A stretch of 44,206 bases of DNA from DASQWP01 sp050697555 (GTDB lineage Bacteria > Actinomycetota > Thermoleophilia > Gaiellales > Gaiellaceae), in contig JBOHAD010000012.1 of assembly GCA_050697555.1 (NCBI GenBank), forward strand, positions 1 to 44,206, in the 5' to 3' direction. The translations under genes and the position numbers were made by a program. Below the pieces are notes generated by a model that had not been told where the DNA came from, did not search any database, and saw only the letters and a program-made list of their open reading frames with translations. Positions 1 to 8,675 of the stretch are shown here, piece by piece. Each line of letters begins with the position of its first letter. Positions within the stretch are counted from its first letter, which is position 1.

Positions 1-860
1 CCTTCAAGGTGACGCAGGGCTTCCAGGAGGAGTTCGGCGAGTGGCGCGTGATCGACGCCCCGCTCTCCGAGACGGCCATCGTCGGCGGCTGCACCGGCGC
101 CGCGATCATGGGGATGCGCCCTGTCGCGGAGATGCAGTTCGCGGACTTCATCTCGTGCGGGTGGGACCAGCTCGTGACGGTGGCCGCGAAGCAGCGCTAC
201 CGCGCGGGGACGGCGGTCCCGATGGTCGTCCGGCTCCCATCCGGCGGAGGCTTCTCGGGCGGGCCCTTCCACTCCCAGAACCCGGAGTCGAGCTTCGCGC
301 ACATCCCCGGCCTCAAGGTCGTCTGCCCCGCGACGCCCGCCGACGCGAAGGGCCTACTCGTCGGCGCGATCGAGGATCCCAACCCGGTGCTCTACTTCGA
401 GCACAAGCATCTCTACCGGCGGATCAAGGACGATGTGCCCGACGAGCGCTTCACGGTGCCGTTCGGCGAGGCGCGCGTCCACCGCGAGGGCGACGACGTC
501 ACCGTCGTCACCTGGGGCGCGATGGTCTACACGGCGGCGGAGGCGGCGCAGAAGGTGGAGGGCATCTCGGTCGAGATCCTCGATCTGCGCACCCTGACGC
601 CCTGGGACAAGAAGGCCGTGCTCGCCTCGGTGGAGAAGACGTCGAAGGCGCTCGTGCTCCACGAGGACACGCACACCGGCGGCTTCGGCGCCGAGATCGT
701 GGCGACGATCGCCGAGGAGGCGTTCGAGCACCTCGACGCGCCCGTGAAGCGGCTCACAGCCCCCGACACGCCGGTGCCCTTCTCGCCGCCGCTCGAGAAG
801 GCGTTCATCCCGCAGGTGGAGGACGTCGCCGCCGGCCTGAAGGAGCTCGCCGAGTACTAG
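1..860 (+). CDS. 2-oxoacid dehydrogenase E1 component, beta subunit (5' end outside window)
   Basis: This is the beta subunit of the thiamine-diphosphate E1 component of a pyruvate or branched-chain 2-oxoacid dehydrogenase complex. With the alpha subunit it decarboxylates the 2-oxoacid and passes the acyl group to lipoyl-E2. The reading frame is open at the window edge (first full codon at base 3), so the first few dozen residues are missing. The visible part has the beta-subunit landmarks: DAPLSETAIVGGCTGAAIMG, then AEMQFADF, RLPSGGGFSGGPFHSQ, and the C-terminal transketolase-type domain with LDLRTLTPWDKKAVLASV and HEDTHTGGFGAEI. The E2 gene starts 2 bp after its stop, so the two are surely co-transcribed, and the alpha gene is expected just upstream. 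Whether the substrate is pyruvate or branched-chain oxoacids cannot be decided from this fragment. Confidence 0.93.
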   Translation, partial: FKVTQGFQEEFGEWRVIDAPLSETAIVGGCTGAAIMGMRPVAEMQFADFISCGWDQLVTVAAKQRYRAGTAVPMVVRLPSGGGFSGGPFHSQNPESSFAHIPGLKVVCPATPADAKGLLVGAIEDPNPVLYFEHKHLYRRIKDDVPDERFTVPFGEARVHREGDDVTVVTWGAMVYTAAEAAQKVEGISVEILDLRTLTPWDKKAVLASVEKTSKALVLHEDTHTGGFGAEIVATIAEEAFEHLDAPVKRLTAPDTPVPFSPPLEKAFIPQVEDVAAGLKELAEY

Positions 861-862
861 CT

Positions 863-2266
863 ATGGCCACGGGCACCGCAGTCGACGTCGTCATGCCCCA
901 GATGGGCGTCTCCGTCTCGGAGGGGACGATCACGAAGTGGGCCAAGTCCGAGGGGGAAACGATCGAGGCCGACGAGACGCTCCTCGAGATCTCAACGGAC
1001 AAGGTCGACACCGAGGTGCCGAGCCCCGCCTCGGGCGTCCTCAAGCAGATCATCGCGCAGGAAGGCGAGACCGTGGCGGTGGGCACGAAGATCGCCGTCA
1101 TCGCGCCCGAGGGCGTCGAAGTGGAGGAGGGTCCGGAGGAGGCTCCTCCCGAGCCCGCGACGGCGGAGGCCGCCGAGGAGACCGCGGCGGCAGCCGGCGC
1201 GGAGGGCGAGACGGCGACGGCCGAGAAGATCGAGGAGGCCGAGGAGGCCCCACCGCCTGCTCCCGCAGCAGAGGCTGCGCCGCCGCCTGACGACGGTGAC
1301 GGCCGCAAGGAGGGTCGCTTCGTCTCCCCGGTCGTCGCGCGGATCGCGGCCGAGCACGACGTCGACGTCTCCCAGGTCGAGGGCACGGGCCGCGCCGGCC
1401 GCGTGACGAAGAAGGACATCCTCGCTTACGTCGAGAGCGGCGCTCCCGCGAAGGCGCCCGAGGCGCCGGCGAAGCCCGCTCCCGCGGAGCCGGCGACAGC
1501 GCCCGCCCCGCCGAAGGCCGAGGCGCCACCCCCTGCCGCGGCGGAGCCGCAGCCGGGCGAGCACGTCGAGCCGATGACGGCCATGCGCAAGGGCATCGCC
1601 GAGCACATGCGCCGCTCGCTCGACACGGGGGCGCACGTAACCAGCGCGATCGAGGTCGACATGTCCAAGATCGCCGCGATCCGGCAGAAGCTCAAGAAGG
1701 AGTACACGGATTCCTACGGCGTCAACCCGACCTACCTGGCGTTCGTCGCCCGGGCGGCCGTCGAGACGCTCAAGGACTACCCCTGGGTGAACGGGGAGAT
1801 CCGCGGCGACTCGATCGTCACGCGGAGCTTCGTCAACCTCGCCTTCGCGGTCGAGCTCGCCGACGGGAAGGGCCTCATCGTGCCCGTGGTGAGAAACGCC
1901 GAGACGCTCAACCTGCTCGGCATGGCGAAGGCGATCGCGGACGTGGCCGAGAGGGCGAGGGAGAAGAAGCTTCTCCCGGACGACGTGCAGGGCGGGACGT
2001 TCACGATCACGAACCCGGGCGGCTACGGGACCTTCCACGGGACGCCGGTCATCAGCCAGCCTCAGAGCGCGATCCTCGGCACGTACGCGGTCGTGAAGCG
2101 GCCGTGGGTCGTCCAGGACGAGATCGGCGAGGACGTGATCGCGATCCGCTCGATTGCGAACATCACGCTCACCTACGACCACCGCCTCGTCGACGGAGCC
2201 CTCGCCGGTCGCTTCCTCCGCGACCTTCGCGAGCGTCTCCAGACCTGGGACGAGTCGGCCTACTGA
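863..2266 (+). CDS. Dihydrolipoamide acyltransferase, E2 component of a 2-oxoacid dehydrogenase complex
   Basis: The protein has 467 residues in the classic E2 order. A biotinyl/lipoyl domain spans about residues 6-82, with the lipoylated Lys47 in EISTDKVDTEVPSP. A long Ala/Pro/Glu-rich linker follows. The E1/E3-binding domain is at about 150-190 (FVSPVVARIAAEHDVDVSQV). A second Ala/Pro linker leads to the acyltransferase domain, which ends with YDHRLVDGALAGRF and carries the catalytic His440 and Asp444 (HxxxDG). It moves the acyl group from lipoamide to CoA. There is one lipoyl domain only. The start ATG lies 2 bp after the E1-beta stop. Downstream lipB and lipA make the cofactor this protein needs. 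The exact substrate (acetyl or branched-chain acyl) is not decided by sequence alone. Confidence 0.94.
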   Translation: MATGTAVDVVMPQMGVSVSEGTITKWAKSEGETIEADETLLEISTDKVDTEVPSPASGVLKQIIAQEGETVAVGTKIAVIAPEGVEVEEGPEEAPPEPATAEAAEETAAAAGAEGETATAEKIEEAEEAPPPAPAAEAAPPPDDGDGRKEGRFVSPVVARIAAEHDVDVSQVEGTGRAGRVTKKDILAYVESGAPAKAPEAPAKPAPAEPATAPAPPKAEAPPPAAAEPQPGEHVEPMTAMRKGIAEHMRRSLDTGAHVTSAIEVDMSKIAAIRQKLKKEYTDSYGVNPTYLAFVARAAVETLKDYPWVNGEIRGDSIVTRSFVNLAFAVELADGKGLIVPVVRNAETLNLLGMAKAIADVAERAREKKLLPDDVQGGTFTITNPGGYGTFHGTPVISQPQSAILGTYAVVKRPWVVQDEIGEDVIAIRSIANITLTYDHRLVDGALAGRFLRDLRERLQTWDESAY

Positions 2267-2275
2267 GACATGTCC

Positions 2276-2299
2276 GGGGCCAGACCCCGGCCGTGTCCC
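2276..2299. repeat. REP-like palindromic repeat, family 1, copy A
   Basis: In the short E2-lipB gap lies GGGGCCAGACCCC followed by GGCCGTGTCCC. The first half is a near-perfect hairpin. The same arrangement recurs twice at 38079-38103 and 38131-38153, where the core is GGGGTCAGACCCC. These resemble REP-type interspersed repeats. No REP-associated transposase is present in the window. Confidence 0.6.
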
Positions 2300-2304
2300 A
2301 CGGG

Positions 2305-2310
2305 TACAGT
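2305..2310 (+). promoter_or_regulatory. Candidate -10 (TACAGT) for lipB
   Basis: TACAGT ends 9 nt before the lipB ATG at 2320, and no Shine-Dalgarno stands before that ATG. The expected transcription start would be 1-3 nt from the start codon, so the mRNA would be leaderless or nearly so. No convincing -35 is seen; that region is occupied by the REP-like repeat. This is an inference from motif and spacing. Confidence 0.35.
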
Positions 2311-2319
2311 GACCGTCAG

Positions 2320-3093
2320 ATGAGCACTCGCCACGGCTACCTCCTGAACCTCGGCCGGACGCCGTACCGCGAGACGTGGGAGCTTCAACGCGCGCTCGCC
2401 GCGGCTGTCTCGCAGGGGGCGATTCCGGACACGATCGTCCTGGTCGAGCACGCGCCCGTGATCACGCTCGGTCGGCGCACGAGCGAGGACGAGCTGCACG
2501 TCCCTGAGGGCGCCGACGTCGAGATCGTCGAGACCAACCGGGGCGGGAAGTCGACCTACCACGGCCCCGGGCAGCTCGTCGGCTATCCCGTCCTCGACCT
2601 CAACCGCCACGGCCGCGACGTCAAGCGCTACTGCCGCGATCTCGAGGAGGCCGTCATCCGCACGGTCGCGGCCTTCGGGATCGAGGCGATGCGCCTCGAG
2701 GGGCTCACGGGCGTCTGGCTCGAGAGGCCCCCGCGCAAGATCTGCTCCATCGGCGTCCACATCTCGCGCTGGATCACGACGCACGGCTACGCCCTCAACG
2801 TCGACCTCGACCCGGCCCCCTTCACGGACTGGATCACCGCCTGCGGGCTCGAGGACGCGTCGTTCACGACCATTGCGCGCGAGCTCGGCAGGCCCCTGAC
2901 CGTCGACGAGGTCCGCCCGGCGGCCGCCGACGCGCTCGCCGAGGTCTTCGGCCTCGCGCTCGAGGAGCTCCCGGCGGAGGAGGGCGCCGGCCTCTGGCCG
3001 CAGCCCGCACACGACCGCATCGCGGCGAAGCCGATGCGTGCTACACGTTCCGGGGAGGCGATCGGCGTTGAACAGGTCCCTGCCCGTAGCTGA
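2320..3093 (+). CDS. lipB: Octanoyltransferase LipB (lipoyl(octanoyl) transferase)
   Basis: The enzyme moves octanoate from octanoyl-ACP to the lipoyl domains of E2 and GcvH, the first step of lipoate assembly. The protein has 257 residues. The family signature RGGKSTYHGPGQLVGYP is at 74-90. The catalytic pair is visible as Lys140 (RKICSIGVHISRWITTHG) and Cys175 (WITACGL), matching the Lys/Cys dyad of the family. An earlier in-frame start exists, but it would lie inside the E2 gene; ATG 2320 gives the normal N-terminus. The last about 35 residues are a poorly conserved tail. The gene follows E2 by 53 bp and overlaps lipA by 26 bp, so lipoylation is encoded beside its target. The function call is firm. 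Confidence 0.95.
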   Translation: MSTRHGYLLNLGRTPYRETWELQRALAAAVSQGAIPDTIVLVEHAPVITLGRRTSEDELHVPEGADVEIVETNRGGKSTYHGPGQLVGYPVLDLNRHGRDVKRYCRDLEEAVIRTVAAFGIEAMRLEGLTGVWLERPPRKICSIGVHISRWITTHGYALNVDLDPAPFTDWITACGLEDASFTTIARELGRPLTVDEVRPAAADALAEVFGLALEELPAEEGAGLWPQPAHDRIAAKPMRATRSGEAIGVEQVPARS

Positions 3094-3988
3094 GCGGCCC
3101 CGCCGCCCCGAGTGGATGAGGGTGCGCGCCCCGAGCGCCGACTCGCGCTACTTCGAGGTACGGGAGCTCATCCACGGACAGCAGCTGCACACGATTTGCG
3201 AAGAGGCGCGCTGCCCCAACATCGCCGAGTGCTGGGGCCTCGGGACGGCCACGTTCCAGATCCTCGGCGACACCTGCACGCGCGCCTGCCGCTACTGCTA
3301 CGTGCATTCGGGGCGGCCCGAGCATCCACCTGATCCGCTGGAGCCGCTGCGCCTCGCACAGACGGCGGCGCAGATGGGACTCACGCACGTCGTCGTCACC
3401 TCCGTCGACCGCGACGACCTCCCCGACCGAGGCGCCGGGCATTACGCCGCGACTATTCGTGCGTTGCAACACAAGCTTCCCGAGGCGTCCGTCGAGGTGC
3501 TGACGCCTGACTTCCTCGACTGCGAGGAGGAGGCCCTGCGCACCGTCCTCGCCGAGCGCCCCGAGGTTTTCAACCACAACATCGAGACCGTGCGCCGCCT
3601 GCACCGGAGGATGCGCGGCGCCAAGGCCTCCTACGACAAGGCGCTCTGGCTCCTGCGGCGCGCCAAGGAGGTCGCCGACTATCCCGTCCTGACCAAGTCG
3701 GGGATCATCGTCGGCCTCGGCGAGGCGAACGACGAGGTCGTGGAGACGATGCGCGACCTGCGGGACCACGGCGTCGACGTCATCACGATCGGCCAGTACC
3801 TCCAGCCGTCGTCCAAGCACGCGACGATCGACCGCTGGGTGCACCCGGACGAGTTCCGCTGGTTCCGCGAGCAGGGGGAAGCGCTCGGCTTCGGCTCCGT
3901 CTTCTCGGGGCCGCTCGTCCGCTCCTCCTACCGCGCGGACGAGCAGCGCCACGCGGCCGAGACGGGCCGCGGCGCCGTCGCCTACTGA
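3068..3988 (+). CDS. lipA: Lipoyl synthase LipA (radical SAM)
   Basis: LipA inserts two sulfurs into protein-bound octanoyl groups. The 306-residue protein has both cluster motifs: CEEARCPNIAEC (Cys44, 49, 55; auxiliary cluster) and CTRACRYC (Cys70, 74, 77; the radical SAM CX3CX2C). The C-terminal RSSY motif that ligates the auxiliary cluster is present (LVRSSYRADEQ). I chose TTG 3068 because GGGGAGG at 3052-3058 lies 9 nt before it and it gives the usual N-terminus; an in-frame GTG at 3038 is possible and would add 10 residues. It overlaps the end of lipB by 26 bp, so lipB and lipA are one transcription unit, probably translationally coupled. The function is certain; only the start is open. 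Confidence 0.95.
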   Translation: MNRSLPVAERPRRPEWMRVRAPSADSRYFEVRELIHGQQLHTICEEARCPNIAECWGLGTATFQILGDTCTRACRYCYVHSGRPEHPPDPLEPLRLAQTAAQMGLTHVVVTSVDRDDLPDRGAGHYAATIRALQHKLPEASVEVLTPDFLDCEEEALRTVLAERPEVFNHNIETVRRLHRRMRGAKASYDKALWLLRRAKEVADYPVLTKSGIIVGLGEANDEVVETMRDLRDHGVDVITIGQYLQPSSKHATIDRWVHPDEFRWFREQGEALGFGSVFSGPLVRSSYRADEQRHAAETGRGAVAY

Positions 3989-3994
3989 GCCTCG

Positions 3995-4894
3995 ATGGTG
4001 CGCGCGCTCGCGCTCCCTCTCGCGGCGCTCACGCTGGCGGCGTGCAGCGGCGGAGGCAGCGACGAGGAGGCGGTTGAGCTCGACGAGCTTCCACGGGTCG
4101 TGCTCCAGCCCGAGGACGTCCCCGCCACGATGATCGTCTTCGACGAGGGAAGGCTGGCCCGTGCGGACATGGGGCCGGGAGAGCGGGCCGACCCCACCCG
4201 CTTCGGGCGCGAAGGTGGCTGGAAGGCGCGCTACCGGGTTCCCGGGGGCGGAACGGAGCCGAGCGGTCCCCTGGTGGTCGAGTCACGCGTCGACCTGTTC
4301 GCGGCCACCGACGGAGCGGAACAGGACTTCGAGCTCCTGGAGCAGGAGATCGAGGCCGGCCCGGGCGAGCGACTCGATCCTCCCGGGATCGGCGAGGCGA
4401 GCGCCTCGGTACTGCAGCGGCAGCAAGCCGTTCCGTCAGACGCGGTCTCGTACACGATCACGTGGCGCCAGGCGAACGTCACCGCCGCCGTCACCGTCCA
4501 GGGGTTCGAGAACTCGCTGGAGCTCGAGGACGCGCTCACGCTCGCCCGCAAGCAGGAGCGGCGGATCGCCCGCGCTGCCGGCGAGGACCTGGGCGGCGCC
4601 GAGGAGCAACCGGCCGCCGAGCCCCGGCTTGCGCTCGTGAGCTCGGAACCGCCCAGCGTCGAAGGCGCCGGCTTCCAGCCGGGCGAGCGCGTGACGGTCT
4701 CGTTCTCCCTCCGCGAGCGCGAGCTCCAGCAGGGGGTGGACGCGAATGCGAACGGGGTCTTCGTCATCGATCTGGAGGAGATCGCGCGCGACCGCTGCAA
4801 TGGCGCCGTCCTTGTCCGCGCGAGAGGCGAGCGAGGGAGCGAGGCGGAGCTCGACTTGCCCATGCTCCAGTGCCCTCCCGACCAGGCGCCCTGA
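3995..4894 (+). CDS. Putative lipoprotein of unknown function
   Basis: The 299-residue protein starts with a short signal sequence ending in a lipobox (LAAC, Cys17), then a Gly/Ser/Asp/Glu-rich linker, so it is probably a lipid-anchored protein on the outer face of the cytoplasmic membrane. The rest has no family I recognise. About residues 30-190 look like a small alpha/beta domain of the sort seen in actinobacterial exported proteins of unknown role. The last about 80 residues (after an Ala/Glu/Pro linker) include FQPGERVTVSFSLRE and end with two Cys (DRCNGAV and LQCPPD), suggesting a beta-sandwich with a disulfide. It starts 6 bp after lipA, so it may be read through from the lip genes, but a functional link is not evident. 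A strong hairpin follows 3 bp after the stop. Confidence 0.75.
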   Translation: MVRALALPLAALTLAACSGGGSDEEAVELDELPRVVLQPEDVPATMIVFDEGRLARADMGPGERADPTRFGREGGWKARYRVPGGGTEPSGPLVVESRVDLFAATDGAEQDFELLEQEIEAGPGERLDPPGIGEASASVLQRQQAVPSDAVSYTITWRQANVTAAVTVQGFENSLELEDALTLARKQERRIARAAGEDLGGAEEQPAAEPRLALVSSEPPSVEGAGFQPGERVTVSFSLRERELQQGVDANANGVFVIDLEEIARDRCNGAVLVRARGERGSEAELDLPMLQCPPDQAP

Positions 4895-4897
4895 GGG

Positions 4898-4927
4898 GCG
4901 AGGGGCCGCCCGAAAGCGGCCCCTCGC
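4898..4927. terminator. Hairpin between convergent genes (12-bp stem), family member 1
   Basis: A perfect 12-bp stem, 4898-4909 paired with 4916-4927, closes a 6-nt loop CCGAAA. The core is GGGGCCGC/GCGGCCCC. It lies 3 bp after the lipoprotein stop and 25 bp after the stop of the minus-strand BNR gene, so it can serve both directions. There is no T tract. The same hairpin design recurs at 7208-7235 and 17582-17611. Confidence 0.65.
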
Positions 4928-4952
4928 ACCCGTCCGGCTGAGCTCGAGTCGC

Positions 4953-7127
4953 CTAGCGGCGGCGACCCGCCCCCGGATCGGTGATGTCGGTCGGGCAGGG
5001 CGTGACGAGGAAGAGCTCGTCCGTCTGCCTCGGCTTGTTCTGCCCGGCTGCTCTGCCGCTCGCCGACCAGCTGTCGAGGAAGACGTCGGACTGCTCGCAC
5101 GCCGGGTTCCGGCCGGCCTGGTTACGCGAGGAACGTCCGTTGCGGGCGTCCGTCCACGTTCCGTAGGCGCGGTTCCCGATCACCTCCGTGTTCTCATAGT
5201 CGCCGGCGAAGATCCCGGCCCGGAACGAGTAGTCGAAGTTCGACGGTACGTCCGAGACGCCGAAGTTCGGGAACGGCCCGAGAAACTCCTCCCCCTGTCC
5301 CGGCACCGGGTCCTCCGGCGCGGGCGTCGGCGCCGTCGGCTGCGGGATCACGTCGGCACCCGGAGCGAGGCATTGCCTCGACTCGGACACCGTGATCTGG
5401 CAGTTCGCCCCCCAGCGCCAGACGAGGTAGTTGCCCGGCCGCTGGCGGCTCGCTGGCCATTCGTGCGCAACGGAGTCCTCGTCCAAGCGGCGGTCGAAGA
5501 ACGTGACCACGAGCTCGCCCCGCTCGGACAGGTCGACCCACGGCCACCACTGGTCGGCGCCGAAGTCGCCCAGGCACTCGGGATCGTCCAGCTCGCAGTC
5601 GCGGCTGACGCCGCCGAGGTCGGAGCGGTCGTCGTTCACGCGGGTCGGCCCGACCCACGTCGTGCCGGCATCCTTGGAGACGAACAGGAAGGTGTCCGCG
5701 TTCGAGCTCGCCCTCGTCCCGTTCCGGTTGTCGGACATGACGAGGTAGAAGTCGTCCGCGAACGCCCCGCCGCGCTTGTCGACTTGGACGTTGCCGCCCG
5801 CGTTCGAGCGGAAGCAGCTGTTCGTGTAGACGATCCGGCCGCTCTGCTGGCCGCGAGCCGTGCAGTCCGGCCGCCCACCGGCCGCGCCGGCACGCGGGAA
5901 GTTGACGTCGAACACCGGCGTGATGAAGAACGGGCCCTCGAACGTGTTCCCACCGTCCTCGGAGCGCACGAAGAGGTACTGGTTCTCCTCCGGCGTGTTG
6001 AAGTTCTCGAACGCGACGCCGAGCAGGCCCGTCTCGGGGTGGACCGTCGGCACCGAGAACTGGTTCTGATCGCAGGTTCCCGCCGGAATGCTGAACCCGC
6101 AGAACGGCGCGCTGCCGCTGATCGGCTTCGGAGGCGACCACGAGCGGGCCTGGTCGTCGGAGTGGCTCAGCAAGATCTCCGCCGTGAAGCCGAAGAGCCC
6201 GCCGGGCTCGAAGGCCGTCCAGGTCACGTAGAGGCGGTCGACGCCCACCTGGGCGGGATCGCAAGCGCGCGGAGCCCGCTGGATCGGCGTGAAGCAGACC
6301 GGCTCGATTCCGGCGGGCCGCGGCCCGGCCGTCATCCACTCCTTGTCGTGGAAGGGAACGCTGAAGTTCAGTGTCCGGTCCGGGTCGTCGTTGTAGACGA
6401 CGGTGCCGTCGCCCGGCTGGCGCGGGTCGCCCACGCCCCCGCACACGCTCGCGTCGTCGGTCGGATCCTCCGGCGTCGTGTCGATCGCCACGCAGGGGCG
6501 AGACCACGTGAAGCCGCCGTTCGTCGAGCGGCGCGCCCAGATGCCGCTCTCGTCGTCGGTGCGGTTGAAGTTGATGTCCGAGTAGTAGACGATCCCCTCC
6601 CGGTCGAAGACGATCACCGGATCGCCGCCACCGTCGAGGTTGTCGCCGTCCGGCAGCGACGGGAAGGGCGCGAGCAGGCTGTACCAGCTGTTGCCGTTGT
6701 TCGTCGAGGCGCTGATGCCGGAGGTCGCCCAGCCGAGGCGGTAGTCGTTCTGGGCGGTGACGACGTTGCGCTCGTTCGTCGGATTGACGCCGACCGTGGT
6801 CTCGTCGTGCGGGAAGCAGCTGAAGTCCTGGTTCGTGCGGATGTCGTTGCCTCCCTCGGAGACCTGCTCCACCCGGTCCTTGTCGCGCCGGTCGAGCGGC
6901 CGCGGGTGAAGCGCGTCGCCCCTGAGGCCCGCCTGCGGGCACTCCGTGATGCCGATGCCGAGCTCCAAGTCTCCGAACTGGAAGACACCCGACACCGGCG
7001 GCGACTGGCTCGTGGTGAACTTGTTGGAAAACTTGTTCTCGAGCGGGTGCTGTCCCGCTGCCGTGCTGATCCCCACGACCAGCAAGCAGCCGCCGGCGAC
7101 CAGCGCCGCTATCCCCCTACGTCTCAC
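4953..7127 (-). CDS. Secreted BNR/Asp-box repeat protein (sialidase-like beta-propeller)
   Basis: The 724-residue protein is exported: a basic start followed by GIAALVAGGCLLVVGISTAA and probable cleavage near residue 25. At least five Asp-box-like blades are visible (STNNGNSWYS, STNGGFTW, SDDQARSW, SEDGGNTF, SKDAGTTW), so a sialidase-type beta-propeller is expected. I do not see the full set of sialidase catalytic residues, so glycosidase activity is not claimed; many such propellers only bind. Start choice: an in-frame ATG at 7172 would lie inside the likely -10 box (7172-7177), while GTG 7127 follows an AGGGGGAG sequence and begins the signal peptide directly. The gene is monocistronic, with its own promoter and a hairpin after the stop. 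Confidence 0.82.
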   Translation of the reverse strand: MRRRGIAALVAGGCLLVVGISTAAGQHPLENKFSNKFTTSQSPPVSGVFQFGDLELGIGITECPQAGLRGDALHPRPLDRRDKDRVEQVSEGGNDIRTNQDFSCFPHDETTVGVNPTNERNVVTAQNDYRLGWATSGISASTNNGNSWYSLLAPFPSLPDGDNLDGGGDPVIVFDREGIVYYSDINFNRTDDESGIWARRSTNGGFTWSRPCVAIDTTPEDPTDDASVCGGVGDPRQPGDGTVVYNDDPDRTLNFSVPFHDKEWMTAGPRPAGIEPVCFTPIQRAPRACDPAQVGVDRLYVTWTAFEPGGLFGFTAEILLSHSDDQARSWSPPKPISGSAPFCGFSIPAGTCDQNQFSVPTVHPETGLLGVAFENFNTPEENQYLFVRSEDGGNTFEGPFFITPVFDVNFPRAGAAGGRPDCTARGQQSGRIVYTNSCFRSNAGGNVQVDKRGGAFADDFYLVMSDNRNGTRASSNADTFLFVSKDAGTTWVGPTRVNDDRSDLGGVSRDCELDDPECLGDFGADQWWPWVDLSERGELVVTFFDRRLDEDSVAHEWPASRQRPGNYLVWRWGANCQITVSESRQCLAPGADVIPQPTAPTPAPEDPVPGQGEEFLGPFPNFGVSDVPSNFDYSFRAGIFAGDYENTEVIGNRAYGTWTDARNGRSSRNQAGRNPACEQSDVFLDSWSASGRAAGQNKPRQTDELFLVTPCPTDITDPGAGRRR

Positions 7128-7171
7128 GATCTCCCCCTTTCGCAAAGTCCCGGATCCCGGGTAGCGGCGCA

Positions 7172-7201
7172 ACTATAGGGCCTCGGCGCGGGCTGCGCCA
7201 G
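7172..7201 (-). promoter_or_regulatory. Candidate promoter of the BNR gene (TTGGCG-N18-TATAGT)
   Basis: On the minus strand TTGGCG (7201-7196) and TATAGT (7177-7172) are separated by 18 bp. Transcription would start near 7165, leaving a leader of about 38 nt with an AGGGGGAG ribosome site before GTG 7127. The box overlaps the rival ATG at 7172, which argues against that start. Confidence 0.45.
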
Positions 7202-7207
7202 CAAGCG

Positions 7208-7235
7208 GAAGGGCCGCCCGGAAGCGGCCCTTCCT
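7208..7235. terminator. Hairpin after the subtilase gene (11-bp stem), family member 2
   Basis: A perfect 11-bp stem, 7208-7218 with 7225-7235, encloses the loop CCGGAA; the core AGGGCCGC/GCGGCCCT matches the hairpins at 4898 and 17582. It lies 22 bp after the stop of the minus-strand subtilase and just before the BNR promoter, a normal place for a terminator. No T tract follows. Confidence 0.6.
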
Positions 7236-7257
7236 GGAACTCACGACTCGGACGACG

Positions 7258-8675
7258 CTACTCGCGGTGCACCGTGATCGGCACCGCGAGCGCCGTCGGC
7301 GCGCTCGGCGGGCCGAGGAGGAGCTCGCCGAAGTAGTCCTGCCCCGGCGTCATCGCCTTCGTCCCCTCGACGTGGATCGTCACCGGCGTGCCGGCCGGAA
7401 TCTCGCCGTCGGGCACTCCGCTCACCGTCAGGTCGTTGCCTTGGATCGGATCGATCACGAGCTCGAAGGACGGCGTGCCGGAGACGCTCCAGCCCTGGAC
7501 CCAGATCTGGTAGTCCCCGTCGGCCGGTCGGACGAGCTCGACGGCCTCGTTGCTCGAGGGCGTCGTCGAGGCTCCGACGATCTCGTCGTTCGCGAACGTC
7601 CCGTCACCGTTGGCGTCGTAGACGACGAACAGGTCGAGGTCGTCGCTGGCGAGCGCGGTCGTGACCGTCAGGCGCGCGGCGTGCTCGAGCGTCACGTTCC
7701 GCTTGACCGAGGCCGAGCTCGGGTCGTTCGGATCGTCCTGCTGAGCCGTCTCGGTCGTGACGATCGGCTGCGAGAGGCCGAAGGCCTCGGCCTCGAGGCC
7801 CTGCAGGTCGACGCTCGCCTCGAAGGTGACGTCGAAGGCGACGTCGTCCGTGGAGGTCGTGACCTCCACCTGCGAGGGGGTCACCGAAGCGCTCCCCAGG
7901 GTCGTCTCGAAGGGGACGTGGAACTTGTCGCCCTGGAAGTTGACCTGGTGCTGGAGAAGCGCGTGCAGGCCCTCCTGTGCCGGAGCCGTCACGACCTCGC
8001 GCGGTCCGCCGGTGGCCGTGTCGAAGCGCCAGACGCCCGCTCCGATGTTCGTGTTGGCGCTGGCGCCCACCGTGTCGATGATGTACGGGGCACCGATCGG
8101 GTCGCTGCCGCCGATGAGCTGGTAGGTGTTCGCGGAGCGACCCAGGAGGATCGTGTCGAGGTCGGTGAAGGGCGCCGCGTCGTCCCAGACGGTGTCGGAG
8201 AGGAAGAGCGTTCCCTCCGCCGGCTCGGCCGGCACGTCGTAGAAGAAGAAGCGCCAGTCACCCGACTCGGCTCGCCATGTCCAGTCGGTCGCGCCGAAGA
8301 CGGAGCCGTTGTTGTACGTGTGGTCGGCCTGGGCGCCGGCGACGTCCGCGCCGCCGAACGTGAGGCTGCCCATGAGCTTCCCGTTCTCGGGATCCTGCTC
8401 GACGACCGAGGCGACGGCCACGGAGACCGGGATGATCGTCTCCTCGCCGTCGTGCTCGACCACGATCGCGCCGCCGTACATGCCGGCGGGCGTGTCCGCC
8501 GGCACGTCCACGGTAGCCGTGAACGAGCTCGAGGCGTTCGCCGGCGTGGAGAGCCACGCCCAGTCGGCGTTCTCGTAGAAGTCGATCTGGACGTCGAAGT
8601 CCGTCGTCGGGATCGACTCGCTCCGAGCCGCGTGCTGGAGGCCGAGGAAGAGACCGCGCCATCCGCCCGGCCGGG
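7258..8675 (-). CDS. Subtilisin-like secreted protease, 3' part (frame-shifted from the 5' part)
   Basis: This frame holds the C-terminal about 470 residues of the protease that begins at 11368. It picks up in phase with GGWRGLFLGLQHAARSESIP, which naturally follows TLQSWVRDPAG of the upstream frame. It contains beta-rich domains: FDVQIDFYENADWAWL, then TATVDVPADTPAGMYGGAI (typical of the Fn3-like/fibronectin-binding region of long subtilases), and near the end a PPC-like domain with an EF-hand-like loop, DANGDGTFANDE. The open frame as assembled runs back to 8763, but codons above 8675 are out of the true frame. It has no start signal of its own, so it is not a separate gene. Either the gene is broken or the assembly has one extra base. 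Confidence 0.8.

Noticed and set aside
7128..7172. Upstream ATG at 7172 as the start of the BNR protein
   Set aside because: It overlaps the likely -10 TATAGT and would put charged residues before the signal peptide; GTG 7127 fits better.
4746..7178. Long plus-strand open frame opposite the BNR gene
   Set aside because: The minus strand has signal peptide, Asp-boxes and promoter; the plus frame is low-complexity Arg/Val/Glu sequence.
8258..8665. C-terminal continuation of the subtilase frame to the stop at 8258
   Set aside because: Its sequence becomes Arg-rich and nonsensical, while the neighbouring frame continues with sensible protein.
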